From Heterohyrax brucei (Eukaryota; Chordata; Mammalia; Hyracoidea; Procaviidae), in assembly GCA_028571685.1 (NCBI GenBank), contig CM053158.1, positions 61,162,001 to 61,226,000 on the forward strand: a DNA stretch of 64,000 nucleotides, in the 5' to 3' direction. A program made the position numbers and the translations under genes. The notes beneath the pieces are model-generated. The model had not been told where the DNA came from and made no database searches. It saw only the letters and a program-made list of their open reading frames with translations. Positions 35,367 to 47,438 of the stretch are shown here, piece by piece; position 1 is the first letter of the stretch, and each line of letters starts with the position of its first letter.

Positions 35367-35538
35367 TTGCAGTTCTGGCACACTTTGCACTCAGGACATT
35401 GCCAACCTGCACGCTTTAATGGAGTAACCGCTATATCCAGGCACATTCCATGATAGTGCTGACCACAAGTGGTACAAAAGAACTGATCTAAGAGGTCTCC
35501 CGGGCTGTCGCACACTGCACAGTTTGCATCTTCCTTTG
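35367..35538 (-). CDS. KMT2C: KMT2C exon 8 (PHD2 and start of PHD3)
   Basis: A 172-bp exon on the minus strand: acceptor 'tgttttactgttaaattgtag' (ends ag) before CAAAGGAAG, donor AACTGCAA then gtaagt. It completes Ser, then reads KEDANCAVCDSPGDLLDQFF, 'CTTCGQHYHGMCLDIAVTPL' and 'RAGWQCPECKVCQNC'. PHD2 has a complete C4HC3 set: CAVC, CTTC, H and C in HYHGMC, CPEC. 'CKVCQNC' supplies the first ligands of PHD3. This is the exon most affected by segmental-duplication artefacts in human KMT2C, so read mapping here deserves care in other species too. No odd residues seen. Confidence 0.98.
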
Positions 35539-36123
35539 CTACAATTTAACAGTAAAACAATGAATTCATTGTATAAAAATTTAATTTTTCTGACTTTACA
35601 GTTTAAAAATCACTTGAAGGGAATTTGCATGGTAAATCTTTCAGACACTTGAAATTAACCACATTGAATTGACATTGAATCAGAATAAAGATTTCAATAA
35701 AAACAATGTAGTATGTTTAATGTAAATTTAATCAAATGAAATTCAATCATACCGTTTTCAGATTATTTTTGCCAACATCTACCTACTTAAGACCATAAAC
35801 AGTTTTTGTTTAATCATATATCGCTAATGTCAATGATAATGCAGGGCACCTAGTTAAAGCTCAACATATGCTTGCTGAAAAGGATGTAGGAAGAAGAATA
35901 TCAACTGACAGATAGCTCTGCAATGTGAAAGTACATTTTTTATTTGGAATTAACTATATCTTAAAATTAAAAAAATTAGATAAAGGACAAAGTTAGATTA
36001 AGATACTTTAAAGCACAAACAATATACACAAGACTTAATTTTCAATCAAAACAAATGAGGGTTTTTTTTTTGAATATTAGAAAATGTTTTATGAAGGAGA
36101 ACATTGAAAATGGAAGCTATGTA
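35539..36123 (-). other. Intron 7 near exon 8, nothing firm
   Basis: AT-rich; 35825-35880 resembles the 3' end of a plus-strand MIR ('gggcacctagttaaagctca'). Otherwise unique. Confidence 0.4.
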
Positions 36124-36292
36124 AATCAAACCAAAAAAAACCAGTTGCTGTCAAGCAGAGTCTGACTCACAGTGACCTTACAGAACACAGTAGAACTGCC
36201 CCATAAAGTTTCCAAGGAGCAGCTGGGGGATATGAACTGCTGACCCTTTGGTTAGCAGTCTTAATGCTTAATCACTGTACTACTGGGGTTCC
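36124..36292 (-). repeat. AfroSINE, short form
   Basis: 'caaaccaaaaaaaaccagtt', 'gaccttacagaacacagtag', 'gaactgctgaccctttggtt', 'gtactactggggttcc'. Confidence 0.93.
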
Positions 36293-36774
36293 AGAAATTA
36301 TATAATGATATGCAAATCTAAGACATCATGTGTTAACTGTATATTCATTTATATCAATTGCCAGTTGCATTAAAATCCATATAATTATGGAGATCATCTA
36401 TCATTACATGTGAATTAAAAGAAATGGCACCTTTTAGCAACAGTTCTCTTACTATGTAAAAGAAAAAAGAAATGTAAAGATGAACTCCTTGCCAAGAAAT
36501 AATGTATTCCAAAATCCTCACAATTTTAGCTCATACATATACAAATATGCCCATATCTGACACATATGGTCCCAATGAAAGTGTCTCATTAGTTGACTAT
36601 TCTACAACTGGTTTAAGTGATAAATATTAACTTTTTTTTTTCCTCCTAGTTTTGGTTTTTGAAGGTATGATTAGTCCTATCTATTCATCTCTGGCTATAA
36701 GTTCTTGGTGTCTTCTTCCTTTCTCAGTCAAGCATCTTTAAACAGAGTAATAAATCTATTCCTTTCATTATAAA
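36293..36774. other. Intron 7 stretch, nothing recognised
   Basis: AT-rich unique sequence. Confidence 0.4.
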
Positions 36775-37480
36775 TGAGTCAGCAAACATTTTCTGTAGAA
36801 GGCCAAATAAATTTTAGGCTTTGAAACCCACAGGGGTGTCAGTCATATGAGGTCTAACAATTAAGTCTGTGAACTTAATTGTTCTAAGTTTTACATAGTT
36901 CACTGCTAAATATCACCATGGTCACCTCTAAAATACTCCTTTTAGGAGGCTATCCGCCAATGGATGCCAGTGCCTAGATCACCCTTCCAAGTAATTTTGG
37001 AACTCTTTCTGGTACAGCCATTGCACATGGTGGCAAGGTGCTAAGTCTGTGAACTGAAGTGTATAGCTCCCTGTAAACAAATACTTGTATTGGACTACCC
37101 TCCCTACTCACCTGATTTCTTTACCCGAAGATAGTATTAAAAGGAAGGTATTTTGATGGCATTCAGGACATTCAAGGGTAATATGATAACAGTTATGATG
37201 GCAATTCCAGAAAATGAGTGCCAAAATTGCATTGAAGGATCGACTAGGCACTGGCATCGGTCTATAGCTTCCTGAGGGGAGTACTTCGAAGGTGACCATA
37301 GTGATATTTAGCAATGAGGTATGTAGTACTTTCTCGAGAATGAGCTCACAGACTTAACTGGCATTCCTCATAGATTCATTTATGCTTTCGTTTATACTAT
37401 TTTTGTTAATGTAAAAATCAGTCTTAGCTTGGCCCTGGATTGTACCAGGATGTAGACTATAGTTTGAGGACTTTTGACTT
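36775..37480 (+). mobile_element. hAT-type element split by a mariner insertion
   Basis: Left piece 36775-36846 ('gagtcagcaaacattttctg', 'gaaggccaaataaattttag', 'gctttgaaacccacagg') and right piece from about 37373 to 37480 ('cagtcttagcttggccctgg', 'gtagactatagtttgaggac') are the two ends of a well-known mammalian hAT-Charlie MITE with 'gtcagcaaac' termini. They are separated by the foldback mariner at 36848-37370. I do not name the subfamily. Confidence 0.6.
36848..37370 (+). mobile_element. Foldback mariner-derived element, copy 2 (523 bp)
   Basis: Flanked by TA at 36846-36847 and 37371-37372. The left end is TGAGGTCTAACAATTAAG; the right end is its imperfect inverse 'ctggcattcctca'. The left arm (to about 37030) read backwards matches the right arm (37190-37370): both carry 'ccagaaa', 'gttccaaaatt', 'aaggtgacca' and 'gatatttagca' blocks. 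The centre reads forward as a decayed transposase tail ('ctactcacctgatttcttta', 'tttgatggcattcaggacat'). Same layout and orientation as copy 1. Confidence 0.82.
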
Positions 37481-37699
37481 GTACTTCAGTCACTGCTCTC
37501 TGTACTTATCATTCATCTGAAGCCACTTAGGAGAGTTTACAGTGACCACGCAGTGATAAATTCAATGATTACTTTTTAAGTCTTGCCTTATTTGCCCTTT
37601 GCAGCATTTACATAATTAACCACTCCTAAGATTTCCACTTCCTTGGCTGCTATGGCAAAGAGCCATAGAAAGCAACTTTCCTGATTTCCTCTTAGGTTT

Positions 37700-38380
37700 C
37701 TAACACTTTCATCTCATCCTCCTTTGTTGGCTTCTGTACCTTTGCAATCCCTCTAAATGCTCAAGTCCCTTATTAGGATTGCATTCTGTTACTTCTTCAT
37801 TAATTCTACTTTTGCGATCATATCAACTCCCCAGTCATAAAATACCACTACGATTTGCAATTCTGTATCAACAGCCTCAGACTTCTTTCCTAAACCCCAA
37901 ACTTCTATTTTCAAGTCTTAACTGGGTGTCAACAGCCAGAAGTTCTAAAAATACTCAAACTCAGTGCCTCTAAAATGAAACTTTTCTTTTAACCAAAACA
38001 TCTCTCTTTTTTCTCAACTGTCTGGGTAAGGGCAGAAATACTACTATCTATTATTGACTCTCAGCTCCTCTCTGACCAACACATCCAATGGAATACCAAT
38101 CCTTAATAATTGCCTATACATCATAATTCTTCTTCCTCCCTTTTGTATAGTTCAGTCCAGCCTATTTTGCCCTTGATAAGTGCAATATCTAAATTTAATG
38201 GAATCCCTAAAGTTCTAACCTTCTCTCAAAATCATCTTCCATGCATCCAAAGCAAGCTCTCAAATATATAAATCTACTTGTTAACCACTGCTTAAATTGT
38301 AATCCATCAATAGCTTCCTTTCACCTAAAAGGAAAAAAAAAAATCAAAATGTTCCAGTATGAAGCAAAAAGTGGCCCTTA
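37700..38380 (+). repeat. L2-like LINE fragment
   Basis: 'cctctaaatgctcaagtccc', 'cttaactgggtgtcaacagc', 'agtgcctctaaaatgaaact', 'ctctgaccaacacatccaat', 'caatagcttcctttcacct': the order and wording of an L2-class 3' part. No frame survives. Confidence 0.45.
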
Positions 38381-38397
38381 CCTCACCTCCTGTTATT

Positions 38398-38572
38398 AGA
38401 TTGCACTGTGTTTCCCAAAAATATGTGTTATAAATATTAAAGCCCTGTACTTGTTGATGAAATCCCATATTGGAATAGGATTTTCTTTGCTATATTATGA
38501 GAAAAATTTTCTGTTCATTAAAGTCAAACACCTGTAGTATTTGTGCTATAGCAACAATAAGAAACTAAGATA
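38398..38572 (+). mobile_element. MaLR-like LTR fragment
   Basis: 'ttgcactgtgtttcccaaaa', 'atatgtgttataaatattaa', and the end 'gtgctatagcaacaataaga' followed by 'aactaaga' are the start and end of a MaLR-type LTR with the middle deleted. Solo remnant, no coding part. Confidence 0.55.
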
Positions 38573-39289
38573 CCTCCCTTTCCAATTAAATCACAGAGCC
38601 TCTATTTCCTCATCCTATAAGGTAGTCTGTGTGCACATAGGACGACATGCTGTTCATTCAGTGCCCATGTGTTCTTACGTGTCTGGTGTCTTCTGTTTAA
38701 AATTTTGTTCCTTCACTGTTTTCCTAGAGCACTCTAAAGGGCTCTTCAAGGAGCTGCTCAAACACATTCCGTCACCAAACACAAAGGCCTAGTAGTGGTG
38801 GGTTCCTCCTTTCCTGTAATGAGAGGACACTCCCGCATCCACTGTATAACCCATCAATCAGAAAACAATTCTGTGAAACAGATAAGGACAAAGAACTTGA
38901 CTTTTCAACTTTGTATGTATTCCAGTTACATAGCATAAATCAAGTTTTATTAAATATACTTAAAATGAAAGACCTATTTCTAAATCAGTTTTAAATGTCT
39001 CTTTAAGTGACAAGGATTTTGACAAACCACCTAGTTTATAATGTGTTATACATTAGTTCATCTTTGGTGGAAATAACATATAAGAGTGAATTATTTTTCT
39101 TAATGCTAAAAGAGAATACCAGTATTTACCCTTTCAAGTCCTGTACACTGAAAAACTGGTTTTTGTTTTTTCCTACCTTCAAAGCTTATACAAATTGTGG
39201 CAGATTTTCAGTTCTATTACTCAGTTCATCATTCCACTGTAATGTCCCAAGCACACTATCTAAAACACTCTGTGAAGCTTTCTAGGAGT
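38573..39289. other. Intron 7 stretch, nothing recognised
   Basis: Two short frames (38541-38792, 39007-39285) have no recognisable domain. Confidence 0.4.
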
Positions 39290-39645
39290 TTGTAACTGAC
39301 ACTGGCCATTACAGCTACATGTGGCTAATTACATGTAGCTACTGAACACTTAAAATGTAGTAAGTCTCAGCTGAGATGGTCCATGCACATAAAATGCACA
39401 CAGGATTCCAAAGAGTATAAAAAACGGTTAACTGTCTTAATAACTCTTATAGTTATTACATTTTAAAATATGCATATTTTGGATATACTGGGTTGAATAA
39501 AATACATTAAAGTTAATTTAAAATGCCTAAAGTTGAAATGCTAAAGTATTAAAGTTAATTTAAAATTCTACTTTTTTAACCTGGTTACTAGAAAAATTAC
39601 AATTACCTATATGGCTAGCTTTATATTTCTATTGCACAACACTAT
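39290..39645. mobile_element. hAT-like MITE, second copy
   Basis: 'catgtagctactgaacactt', 'tttggatatactgggttgaa' and 'tatatttctattgcacaaca' repeat the blocks of the element at 8725-9020 in the same orientation. Confidence 0.6.
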
Positions 39646-41039
39646 TATATACAGTAAAGCTCACTCTACAACAAGACAACTAAGTCTATCAATGTGGCAG
39701 AGATAATTTCTTATTCTATGATAGTTCCCAGTAATTCCTTAATGACAGCACTGCCATGCCGTCTATTATATATCACTGGTAATAGCCTTTTAAAAAAACT
39801 CCATGGGATAAAATTTAATGCAAAAACATTTACTATGTATAGGGTTGGTGTAAGTAAAAATCCATTCCACAGCACAGAACAACAACATGCAAAACAAAAA
39901 TAGTAAAAAGTGCCATACAAAAAAAGGAGAAGTTGGCTGCAGTCTTCTCTCCAATTATGGAGAGGTTACATATGGAGATACTAAAACAGTCTTTTGGAGA
40001 TCATGTATAAGAAGATGATATTACTTGACATCATGTAAGAAATAAGTATATGTATATATACATACATACACAAGCCACAGACACATTAATTTGAAGCAAT
40101 AATCAAACAACTGAGTGCTAACTTTCTGTAGCAGTTAGAAAAGAAGAGATTAAGTGAAAGGCTAAAGCTAAAAATAACAAAGAGAAGACAGGAGTTAAAT
40201 CTGGGTCTATTTGGTTCAAAGGTCATGCTCTTTACTAGTGATCAGTACTGCCTCCCACTGGAAAGGCAGACAAGGTAAAGAATACCTGAGTAGCCGTTAA
40301 ACCAGAAAAGAAAGTGCCAGCAGAGGCAGAGAATGAAGAAGCTAAATACACTAGGGGGAGGTAGGGCGAGGAAGGTTCTACGAGGCAGGAGAAAGGAATG
40401 GGATAAACAGAAGGATCAAGTTTGCAGAAGACCATTTCCTAAGTGATATCTCTGAAAAAGACATGGAGAAATAGACAAAAACACTGAGCTATAACTCGAA
40501 AAGAGCTTATCATAGGCCCTTACAGTTAGTCAAACAGGAAGGTAAGACTACTATGTGAAATGTTTAGAAAGTACATAAAAATAAAAGCACGAGTGAAGAA
40601 CAAAAATATCACACCATTATCTGGCAGCATCATTTTACAGAGGACCAATCACAGCTTCATAACTTACATCAACATCGCCACACATATCATCCATATTTCT
40701 ATTACTGGAAGGCACTGTGCTAGGCGATGTGCCTGTCAAATGGAGCCTCTAAAAGAAAAGGCAAATTATGGGTGTAATCCAGAGACGTTAGTCTGTATAG
40801 TTGGTAGTCAGGTATGAAATGTGAAGGGCTGAATTAAATTTAGGGTGGTGGAAAAGTATGAGGACTTATTGTAAAGAGATCCAAAGACAAACAGGCAATC
40901 AGGTTAGAGCTAAAAACTTAACATGTAGTAGGAGGAGTCAAAGCTCAATGATGCAAGTGACTGTATCTGGGGACGAGGGGTTGTCTGTCTATGTATTAAG
41001 AGATATAGTATTCCCACATTTAAACAGTGCAAACTTTTC
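39646..41039. other. Intron 7 stretch, possible MIR at 40120-40260
   Basis: Mostly unique. 'gacaggagttaaatctgggt', 'caaaggtcatgctctttact' and 'cagtactgcctccca' resemble an antisense MIR. Confidence 0.4.
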
Positions 41040-41280
41040 ATTGAAGGTACAATAAAATCCAAATTCCGTACCCTTGCTTACAAGGCCTACAAGATCTAGG
41101 CTTTTTAATGTTCAAGTTTTTTCTACCATCCAACTCTACCAGCTGTTTCAACCTCTGCTTAAACATGCTATGCTCATTCATTAAAGGTCTCTGCAATAGG
41201 TATTCCTCTACCTGAAATGATCTTGGACGCTGGGTCACTCAGCTTTTCCTGACAGGAAGACTATGATTCAGGAAGTATAT
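41040..41280 (+). repeat. L2-like LINE fragment
   Basis: 'aataaaatccaaattccgta', 'ttacaaggcctacaagatct', 'tattcctctacctgaaatga' match the 3' part of L2 in order. Confidence 0.6.
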
Positions 41281-41399
41281 CTGGTTATTAACTCCCAGAT
41301 GGATATTTAGTGTTAAAATTTCAAACACAGTGTATTCTTGCATCATCATGAAAATAGATTTAGAGTCACAGCCAGCAATTTACCTATCATAGAAACACC

Positions 41400-41460
41400 T
41401 CATACGGGGTTCACAGGGTTGCTATGAGTCAGAATTCACTTGAGGGCAATGTGCTTGACT
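41400..41460 (+). repeat. AfroSINE 3' end fragment
   Basis: 'ggttcacagggttgctatga' then 'gtcagaattcacttgaggg'. About 200 bp upstream of an RTE 3' end in the same orientation. Confidence 0.7.
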
Positions 41461-41654
41461 GTCCTGATTACGTTCATTTAAAGCACACCTAAAATTATTT
41501 TCTGATGAAAACCCTGGTCTTTGTTCAAAAGACTCTCTTTGATGGAATTTCCTTTCTAATAAGGCCCACATTTTTATTAGAGTTGTAATATTCATAAAAA
41601 GGTACCAATCTTACTCCTAACTCAGCTGTTATAATATTATTGTACTTCACTCAG

Positions 41655-41922
41655 TCATGCAACAAAATGATGAGACTTCATCTCACATACTTCGGACATG
41701 TTACCAAGAATGACTAATTCCTAGAGAAGGATATCATGTTTGGTAAAGCTGAGGTCATCAAAAAAAGAGAAAGACTCTCAATGAGATGGACTGATAGAGT
41801 GCCTACATCAATGGGCTCAAGTTTAAAAACGAATATAAAGATGGTGCAGGACCAGACAGTATTTCTTTCTGTTGTTCCTATGAGTAGGAAACAACAGTAC
41901 CTAACAACAACAACAAATGTAC
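41655..41922 (+). mobile_element. RTE-type LINE, 3' end fragment
   Basis: 'tgcaacaaaatgatgagact', 'cacatacttcggacatgtta', 'agaaagactctcaatgagat', 'ggactgatagagtgcc', tail 'cctaacaacaacaacaaa'. Equivalent to 55.98-56.24 kb. The tail of repeated AAC units is well kept. Confidence 0.82.
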
Positions 41923-41999
41923 TTATTATTATACTCATAACTTGAGCCTTTGCTAAAATTGCCACCTTTTTACAAAGCAATTCATATGTACAAGGCACA

Positions 42000-42180
42000 A
42001 TGCTATGTGATTTCTACCAGTTATTATCATTTAACCTCACAAAACACTGTAATTTAAAATATCCCCATTTTAAAAACATAAGTACCTTATGTCATGACAC
42101 ATAGCCCTGATCAGTGTAACTAGAAATATTTATGAAGTATTTCATGAAGACTGTTGCAGCCATTTTATCTGCAATGTTAA
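42000..42180 (-). repeat. Possible MIR
   Basis: 'atcatttaacctcacaaaac' and 'tatccccattttaaaaac' are MIR-like (antisense). Weak. Confidence 0.35.
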
Positions 42181-42339
42181 AGCAAACCCAAGCCAATGAG
42201 ATGATTCCAACTCATAGTGACCCTGCAGGACAGAGCAGAACTGCTCCATGAAGTCTCCAAACAGCACCCAGTGGATCTGAACTGCTAGCCTTCTAGTTAG
42301 CAGCTGCAGCATTTAGCCACCATGACACCAAGGTTTCTA
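42181..42339 (-). repeat. AfroSINE, short form
   Basis: 'agcaaacccaagccaatgag', 'gaccctgcaggacagagcag', 'agttagcagctgcagcattt', 'catgacaccaaggtttct'. Confidence 0.92.
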
Positions 42340-42545
42340 TCTGCAATATACTCTGGTCTATACCCTTAGATTAAGACAGGTGGTTAGAAAATGGAGCATT
42401 TAGACACCCTAATTTAAGATTCCCAAGGAACTGAATTTACTCTGTTGAGCTTATTTTGAAGGGTATTCTAAGCAGTAGCCCTATGGGGATTTCTTTCTCA
42501 TACTGCAAGGTAGCTATTTTAAGACAGTTGTTCACTATAGCATAT

Positions 42546-42702
42546 AAAACCCACAGCCATCAAGTCAATTTCAACTCATGGTGACCCTACAGGGCACAGA
42601 AGAACTGCCCCCACAGAGTTTCAAAGGAGTGCCTGGTAGACTTGAAATGCTGACCTTTTGGTTAGTAGCCACAGCTCTTAACCACTACAACACCAGGGTT
42701 TC
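42546..42702 (-). repeat. AfroSINE, short form
   Basis: 'aaaacccacagccatcaagt', 'gaccctacagggcacagaag', 'gaccttttggttagtagcca', 'caacaccagggtttct'. Confidence 0.93.
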
Positions 42703-44507
42703 TAAAAGTTCAAGTGAACTTACCCTCTAGTCTCAGTTCAAGTGAAATCTTGTTATGTTATATATACTATGAACACAGCAAGTGTCCTATTTCCCTCTTT
42801 GTGTTGACTGTTAGACAGTTCTGTTGCAAAATTTGCAGTTTATCTCTAGAAGTGTGACTTATTTTGCAGATCAGTTTTACCACTGCCTTCACACTTGTCC
42901 TTTATTTTTCCATGATCAAGTTTCCTTGCTTAAATTTTATTTTTCTGTTGTATAAGTCTCCATCAGTCTATCTGGGAACAAGCTGCAGTATGTAAGTAAT
43001 TTCATTACATCTTTTAGCTTTATGCTGCCAGCATGAACCTTTGACTGTGTGTAATAAAAGATGGCCAATCATCTCAAAATACTTCTGATATTTCATTATT
43101 TTATAAAATAATTTATTATCTGTACCACACAACTTATGGTATATACCACCAGGGCACAGTTTAAGTTATAAAATCTCTAACACTAAATAGTTATTCAGAT
43201 AAAAATTTACACATTACTTATTGAGGTCTGATGCATGCTTGAATAAAACAGGTTGAATAAAATACAGACTATTATTCATACAAAATGGGCTTACCAGGTT
43301 GGTATACTGTATTATAGGACCCAGAATAAAATAAATTCAGTCATCAGATGATATTTTCTTAGTTTATACAATTACTGAAGTAATTCACTAGATTAGATCT
43401 TCTAATAAATAACAATGTAACAGCTGCTATGCCAAGAGTATTTTTTCTCCCAGATTTAATAACCTGTAATCTAAAATATTTTTTCAACTTTAAATGCCTT
43501 ATTTCTTAGCCTACATATAATTTTAAATTCACTTGTCTTGGATACACTTTATAGTGAATAAGTGAAAAATGATTACAGATACAGGCAAAAGGATTTTTAA
43601 CTGAAGATGAAATTACAGTTTTGAACAGAAGATTAAAAAAAAGAATATGCAGTCTAACTGTAGTTGAGATTAATTTATGTTTATGTTTCACCAACCTGGG
43701 GAAGGTAAAAAAAAAGTCTCTTATCAACAATGGTAACTCACAGACAAAAACAAACCACTAGGAAACTAAGAGTGATATTTTTATAAAAAGCATTGATTAA
43801 AGCATAATAGAGATTCCACATACATGCTTCTTGCAAATCCATACAGTAAGCAACATGAAAGACCTCTACAGGCAAAGATGAGAAGAGTTTTAACTTTCTG
43901 TGTAACACAAATTTTTCAAATATTTTAACATTTTCATTAAGTTTTAAATACTGCTTGGAAAATAAAGAAAGTACAATTGAGGATTATAATCAAGAAAGAT
44001 TAGTCAAGAAGGAGCATTAGCAGAGATCTTTATCATGAGCATCAGGCTATACAGTTTCCAAGAATTTCAGAAGTATTTGGCAATCTTATTAATGCGTGTC
44101 CTGAGATAATACTTAAGTGAATCATCTAATTCTCCAACTGGGTGATTTTTTTTTTTTTAAACTGTAAAATACATTTAAGACTATTTAGCTTTTTTAAATG
44201 ACTTAATTTATGTTACATATTAAAAATAAACAGTATTTCAATCTTTCTGCAGTGATTTAAAATTTTTTTCAAGAAAAAAACTATGAATCTTGAAAAATTA
44301 ATTTTTCAGATTTAACATCAGTGAAAGTATTGAAAACAGATCCCCTCTACCAACGAGAATTCTAGGAAACAGCCTTCAAATTTATGAGCATTATGTAACA
44401 TTATCTTTTAATGCAAATAGAATAACATGAATTTATACCATCTGCTAGTTTAAACTGCTAGTTTGAAACACTGAAACATGTTTAAAATATATCTGTAGTA
44501 AACTTAC
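42703..44507 (-). other. Intron 7 near exon 7, nothing recognised
   Basis: 1.8 kb of AT-rich sequence without an identifiable repeat or exon. Confidence 0.45.
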
Positions 44508-44670
44508 ATCTTTCAGGAGCTTGATCAATATGTTCTGGACAAAGAAGGAAGAAGTGACTGAAGTCCTGAAAGGTGCCAGCTCCAGCAGCACAAGGGTAAT
44601 GGTAAATCTGTGTACATTTCTCTTCACAGCATTTGATAGTGGCTCCAAGGTGCTTACAAAATGCACATCG
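44508..44670 (-). CDS. KMT2C: KMT2C exon 7 (extended PHD1)
   Basis: A 163-bp exon on the minus strand: acceptor 'cccctttcttccctttcag' before CGATGTGC, donor GAAAGAT then gtaagt. It encodes RCAFCKHLGATIKCCEEKCT, 'QIYHYPCAAGAGTFQDFSHF' and 'FLLCPEHIDQAPER', then the first base of a Ser codon. The ligands CAFC, C and C in CCEEKC, H and C in YHYPC, and CPEH make the PHD half of the extended PHD module. The preceding zinc knuckle is encoded upstream of this window. Differences from the human sequence as I recall it are few (an Ile at 'TQIYHY', a Phe in 'SHFFLL'). It starts on a codon boundary. Confidence 0.98.
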
Positions 44671-46491
44671 CTGAAAGGGAAGAAAGGGGAAAAAGATCTC
44701 TTGTAAAAACACTGAATGGGGATACTTCAGTGTATGCCTATAAAAGCATAAAGAAAACCTGTAAGTGTTACTAGTAAAATACTTTGACCTTGCAAAATAC
44801 TAAATAGATGATCAGTTCAACATAACAAAATATTAAAAATAACAAAATCTAAGGTACTTAGTTCAGTGCCTGGGATACTGCAGACTCACCCTTCTATTCA
44901 GATTTAGGATGTTAGCACATTCACTTTCTTTTACACTGACTTTGTAAGAAAACTACAATCAAAGATTTTTAAAAACAGAAATATTAATATAGTTTAAAGG
45001 GAAAGTTTCTGACAGTTAATAGCTTTAAAAATTCTACCAATAAACATATAAAACCAATATATTTATAAGATCTCTTACTATGTGTGACTGACTAAAAATC
45101 ACTATGAAGTTAGTTACTCAATCACACACTACGCTAAGGAGGGGTAACTACATGGTTAAAGGCATAGTTTTAACTTTTTAATAGCAATTGACAGGAAAGC
45201 AAAATGGTTATGCTCCAGATCCTCTAATCACACAACCTGGCTTAGAAAACTAAGTCATCTGAGTCTCTCTTTCTTTATTATTTCAGCTTGCTGCTGCAAG
45301 TCAGTCCCAAACAAAGGATATTTAGGACAAATGAATGTGTTAGGTTTCAGTATGAATTACCTAACCTGCTTTACATTCACTCCTTACTTAATAGACATGA
45401 CTAGGTCCCAAAGACCAGGTCCTTACATGAAAATTAGCTTCATGCAAAAACAGAGTATTTGCCCTTTTTTTTTAATTTAGAAAATATCATTGAAATAATA
45501 ATAGCCAAGATTTTCTGATGTGCTCACATTCACTGCACAAGTCCAGTAATGGATTTTCCCTCTGCAAAGGAGGCTTCGAGGTGACAAAGCCAGGCTGTGT
45601 GACTAGAGGGTCTGAAGCTTAACCACTTCACCATCCTCCTGTGCCAATTCAGGGTACCCCTTGTGGAGTTTCCTCAAAGGCTTCTCTGTAACCCTTTAAG
45701 CCCTGTGTTCACAATTCCAGAACCTGCTCTGCCCTCTGGGCCTGCTGAGCTATGGAGGCTCCAGGCTTGGGGCTTCCTTCAAGGGCACTGGGAACCTGGC
45801 TGCATACCTGCTTCCAACAAGGCAGAGGCATCAGGCCCAGTTTGGCTCACTTTGGAATGTCATTAAGCTCATACACATTTCTTCCAAATACCCTCTCTGA
45901 TACCACTTTCTTTCCTCCCTACTCCAGAGCAATTTTGAGCTGCAGGGCCTCATGCTGTAAAGGAGCTCGTAACCCAGAACAGGTGCCCACTTAGCTCACT
46001 GCTGCCTGTGAGTATGCCCTAATGCCATGGCCACAGAGGAGGCTGGCCCCATAGAGCGGCTGGACATGGTGCCCACATCAGCAGATGAGAACAGGGAACA
46101 GACAACAGCTTGGCCCAGCTTCCCAAAGGCTGCCTGGAGACCCTCCCTAACAGAGTCCACAACCACTGCCACCATGCCTGCCACCTCATGAAAGCACAAA
46201 ATAGTTGGATAGTAGATTTTTTTAAAAATTCCTGCTGTAAATGCAAAATTTTAGGTAGCAAGATAGTCAATAAATGAGGAAGAAGAATGTTCTCTTCATT
46301 TTCTGCCACAGTGGTTAATAAACTATTCTTCATCCTCCTAACCCATTTCGGGGGGTGGGGTTCAGTTTTCTCTGTGAAGACTTAGTTGAACAGCCCTCCC
46401 AACAGACAGTATTAAATCTTTGTTTTTGTAAGAGACAACTAAGTATACATACTGTATAAACTACTATTTTTACACATATGCCATTATAGAA
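44671..46491 (-). other. Intron 6 near exon 7, with a GC-richer patch at 45.5-46.2 kb
   Basis: No AfroSINE or LINE recognised. The 45560-46190 part is distinctly richer in G+C (about the level of coding DNA) and holds open frames on both strands, but none has a recognisable domain or codon bias that I can defend. It might be an old LTR, a pseudogene remnant or a conserved non-coding element. Confidence 0.4.
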
Positions 46492-46651
46492 AAAAACAAA
46501 CCAAATGCTGTCGAGTTAATTCCAACTCATAATGACCTTATAAGGCAGAACAGAAATGTCCCAGAGTTTCCAAGGAGCACCTGGCGGATTTCAAATGCCA
46601 ACCTTCTGGTTAGCAGCCACGGCATATAACCACTATGCCACTAGGGTTTCC
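46492..46651 (-). repeat. AfroSINE, short form
   Basis: 'aaaaacaaaccaaatgctgt', 'cttataaggcagaacagaaa', 'ttctggttagcagccacggc', 'atgccactagggtttcc'. Confidence 0.93.
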
Positions 46652-47238
46652 AGGCCATTGTATAGTAACTATTTATTTGTCTTTCATACATCCTAGTCTG
46701 AGATAGTGTACAGAGGCATGAAATGTATTATTTCTGAATCTGTAACACCACAAATGCTGCCTGACACAGAAAGGCCCAATAAACAAGAGTTTGTACTTAT
46801 ATATATTAAACGGATTCACTTTTGATAATTTTCTTTGTAAGTGGGTCTTATAACTACCATAGCTGAAATAACCTAAACCATATGAGACCATTTATGGTAA
46901 AACAAAGTTTCATGTAACACAGAGTTGGACTCTGCTAACCTAACTCTGAATATCTTCAAATGCTAATATACTTGATTCTACATTTTGCTATCAGAGTTAC
47001 TTTCTACTCTCTATGTATAAATCTACATTAAATATTACATATCATCAAACTTGCCCTTGTTACCATCAGTTTACTGCACTAAAATAATACCAGAAAGCTT
47101 ACTCATACTTTGAGTGCAGACTAGACCACTAACTCACAGACATTCGTTATATTTACAACAGTATACTTGTATGTACAACCCACAAGTCCACAAACTAATT
47201 TCAGCTGCATTAAAAAGACCAAAACAAAAACAGAAGAA
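46652..47238. other. Intron 6 stretch, nothing recognised
   Basis: AT-rich unique sequence. Confidence 0.4.
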
Positions 47239-47438
47239 CCACCCTACTACTGTCAAGTCTATTCTGACTCAGTGAGTTTACAAGACAAAGCAGAACTGCC
47301 CTATAGGGTTTTCAAGGTTATAATCTTTATGGAAGCAGCTGTCACATCTTTCCACTATGAAATGGCTGGTGGGTTCAAACCACTGACAATGTAACTGACA
47401 TCCAAGCAGTTTAACCACTGCATCACCAAGGTGCCTTA
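47239..47438 (-). repeat. AfroSINE, long form
   Basis: 'aagaaccaccctactactgt', central block 'aaggttataatctttatgga', then 'gctggtgggttcaaaccact' and head 'catcaccaaggtgcct'. Confidence 0.9.

Noticed and set aside
45996-46333. Minus-strand overlapping frames of 67 and 104 residues as a retrogene
   Set aside because: No recognisable domain, no poly(A) or target duplication seen; kept only as a composition anomaly.
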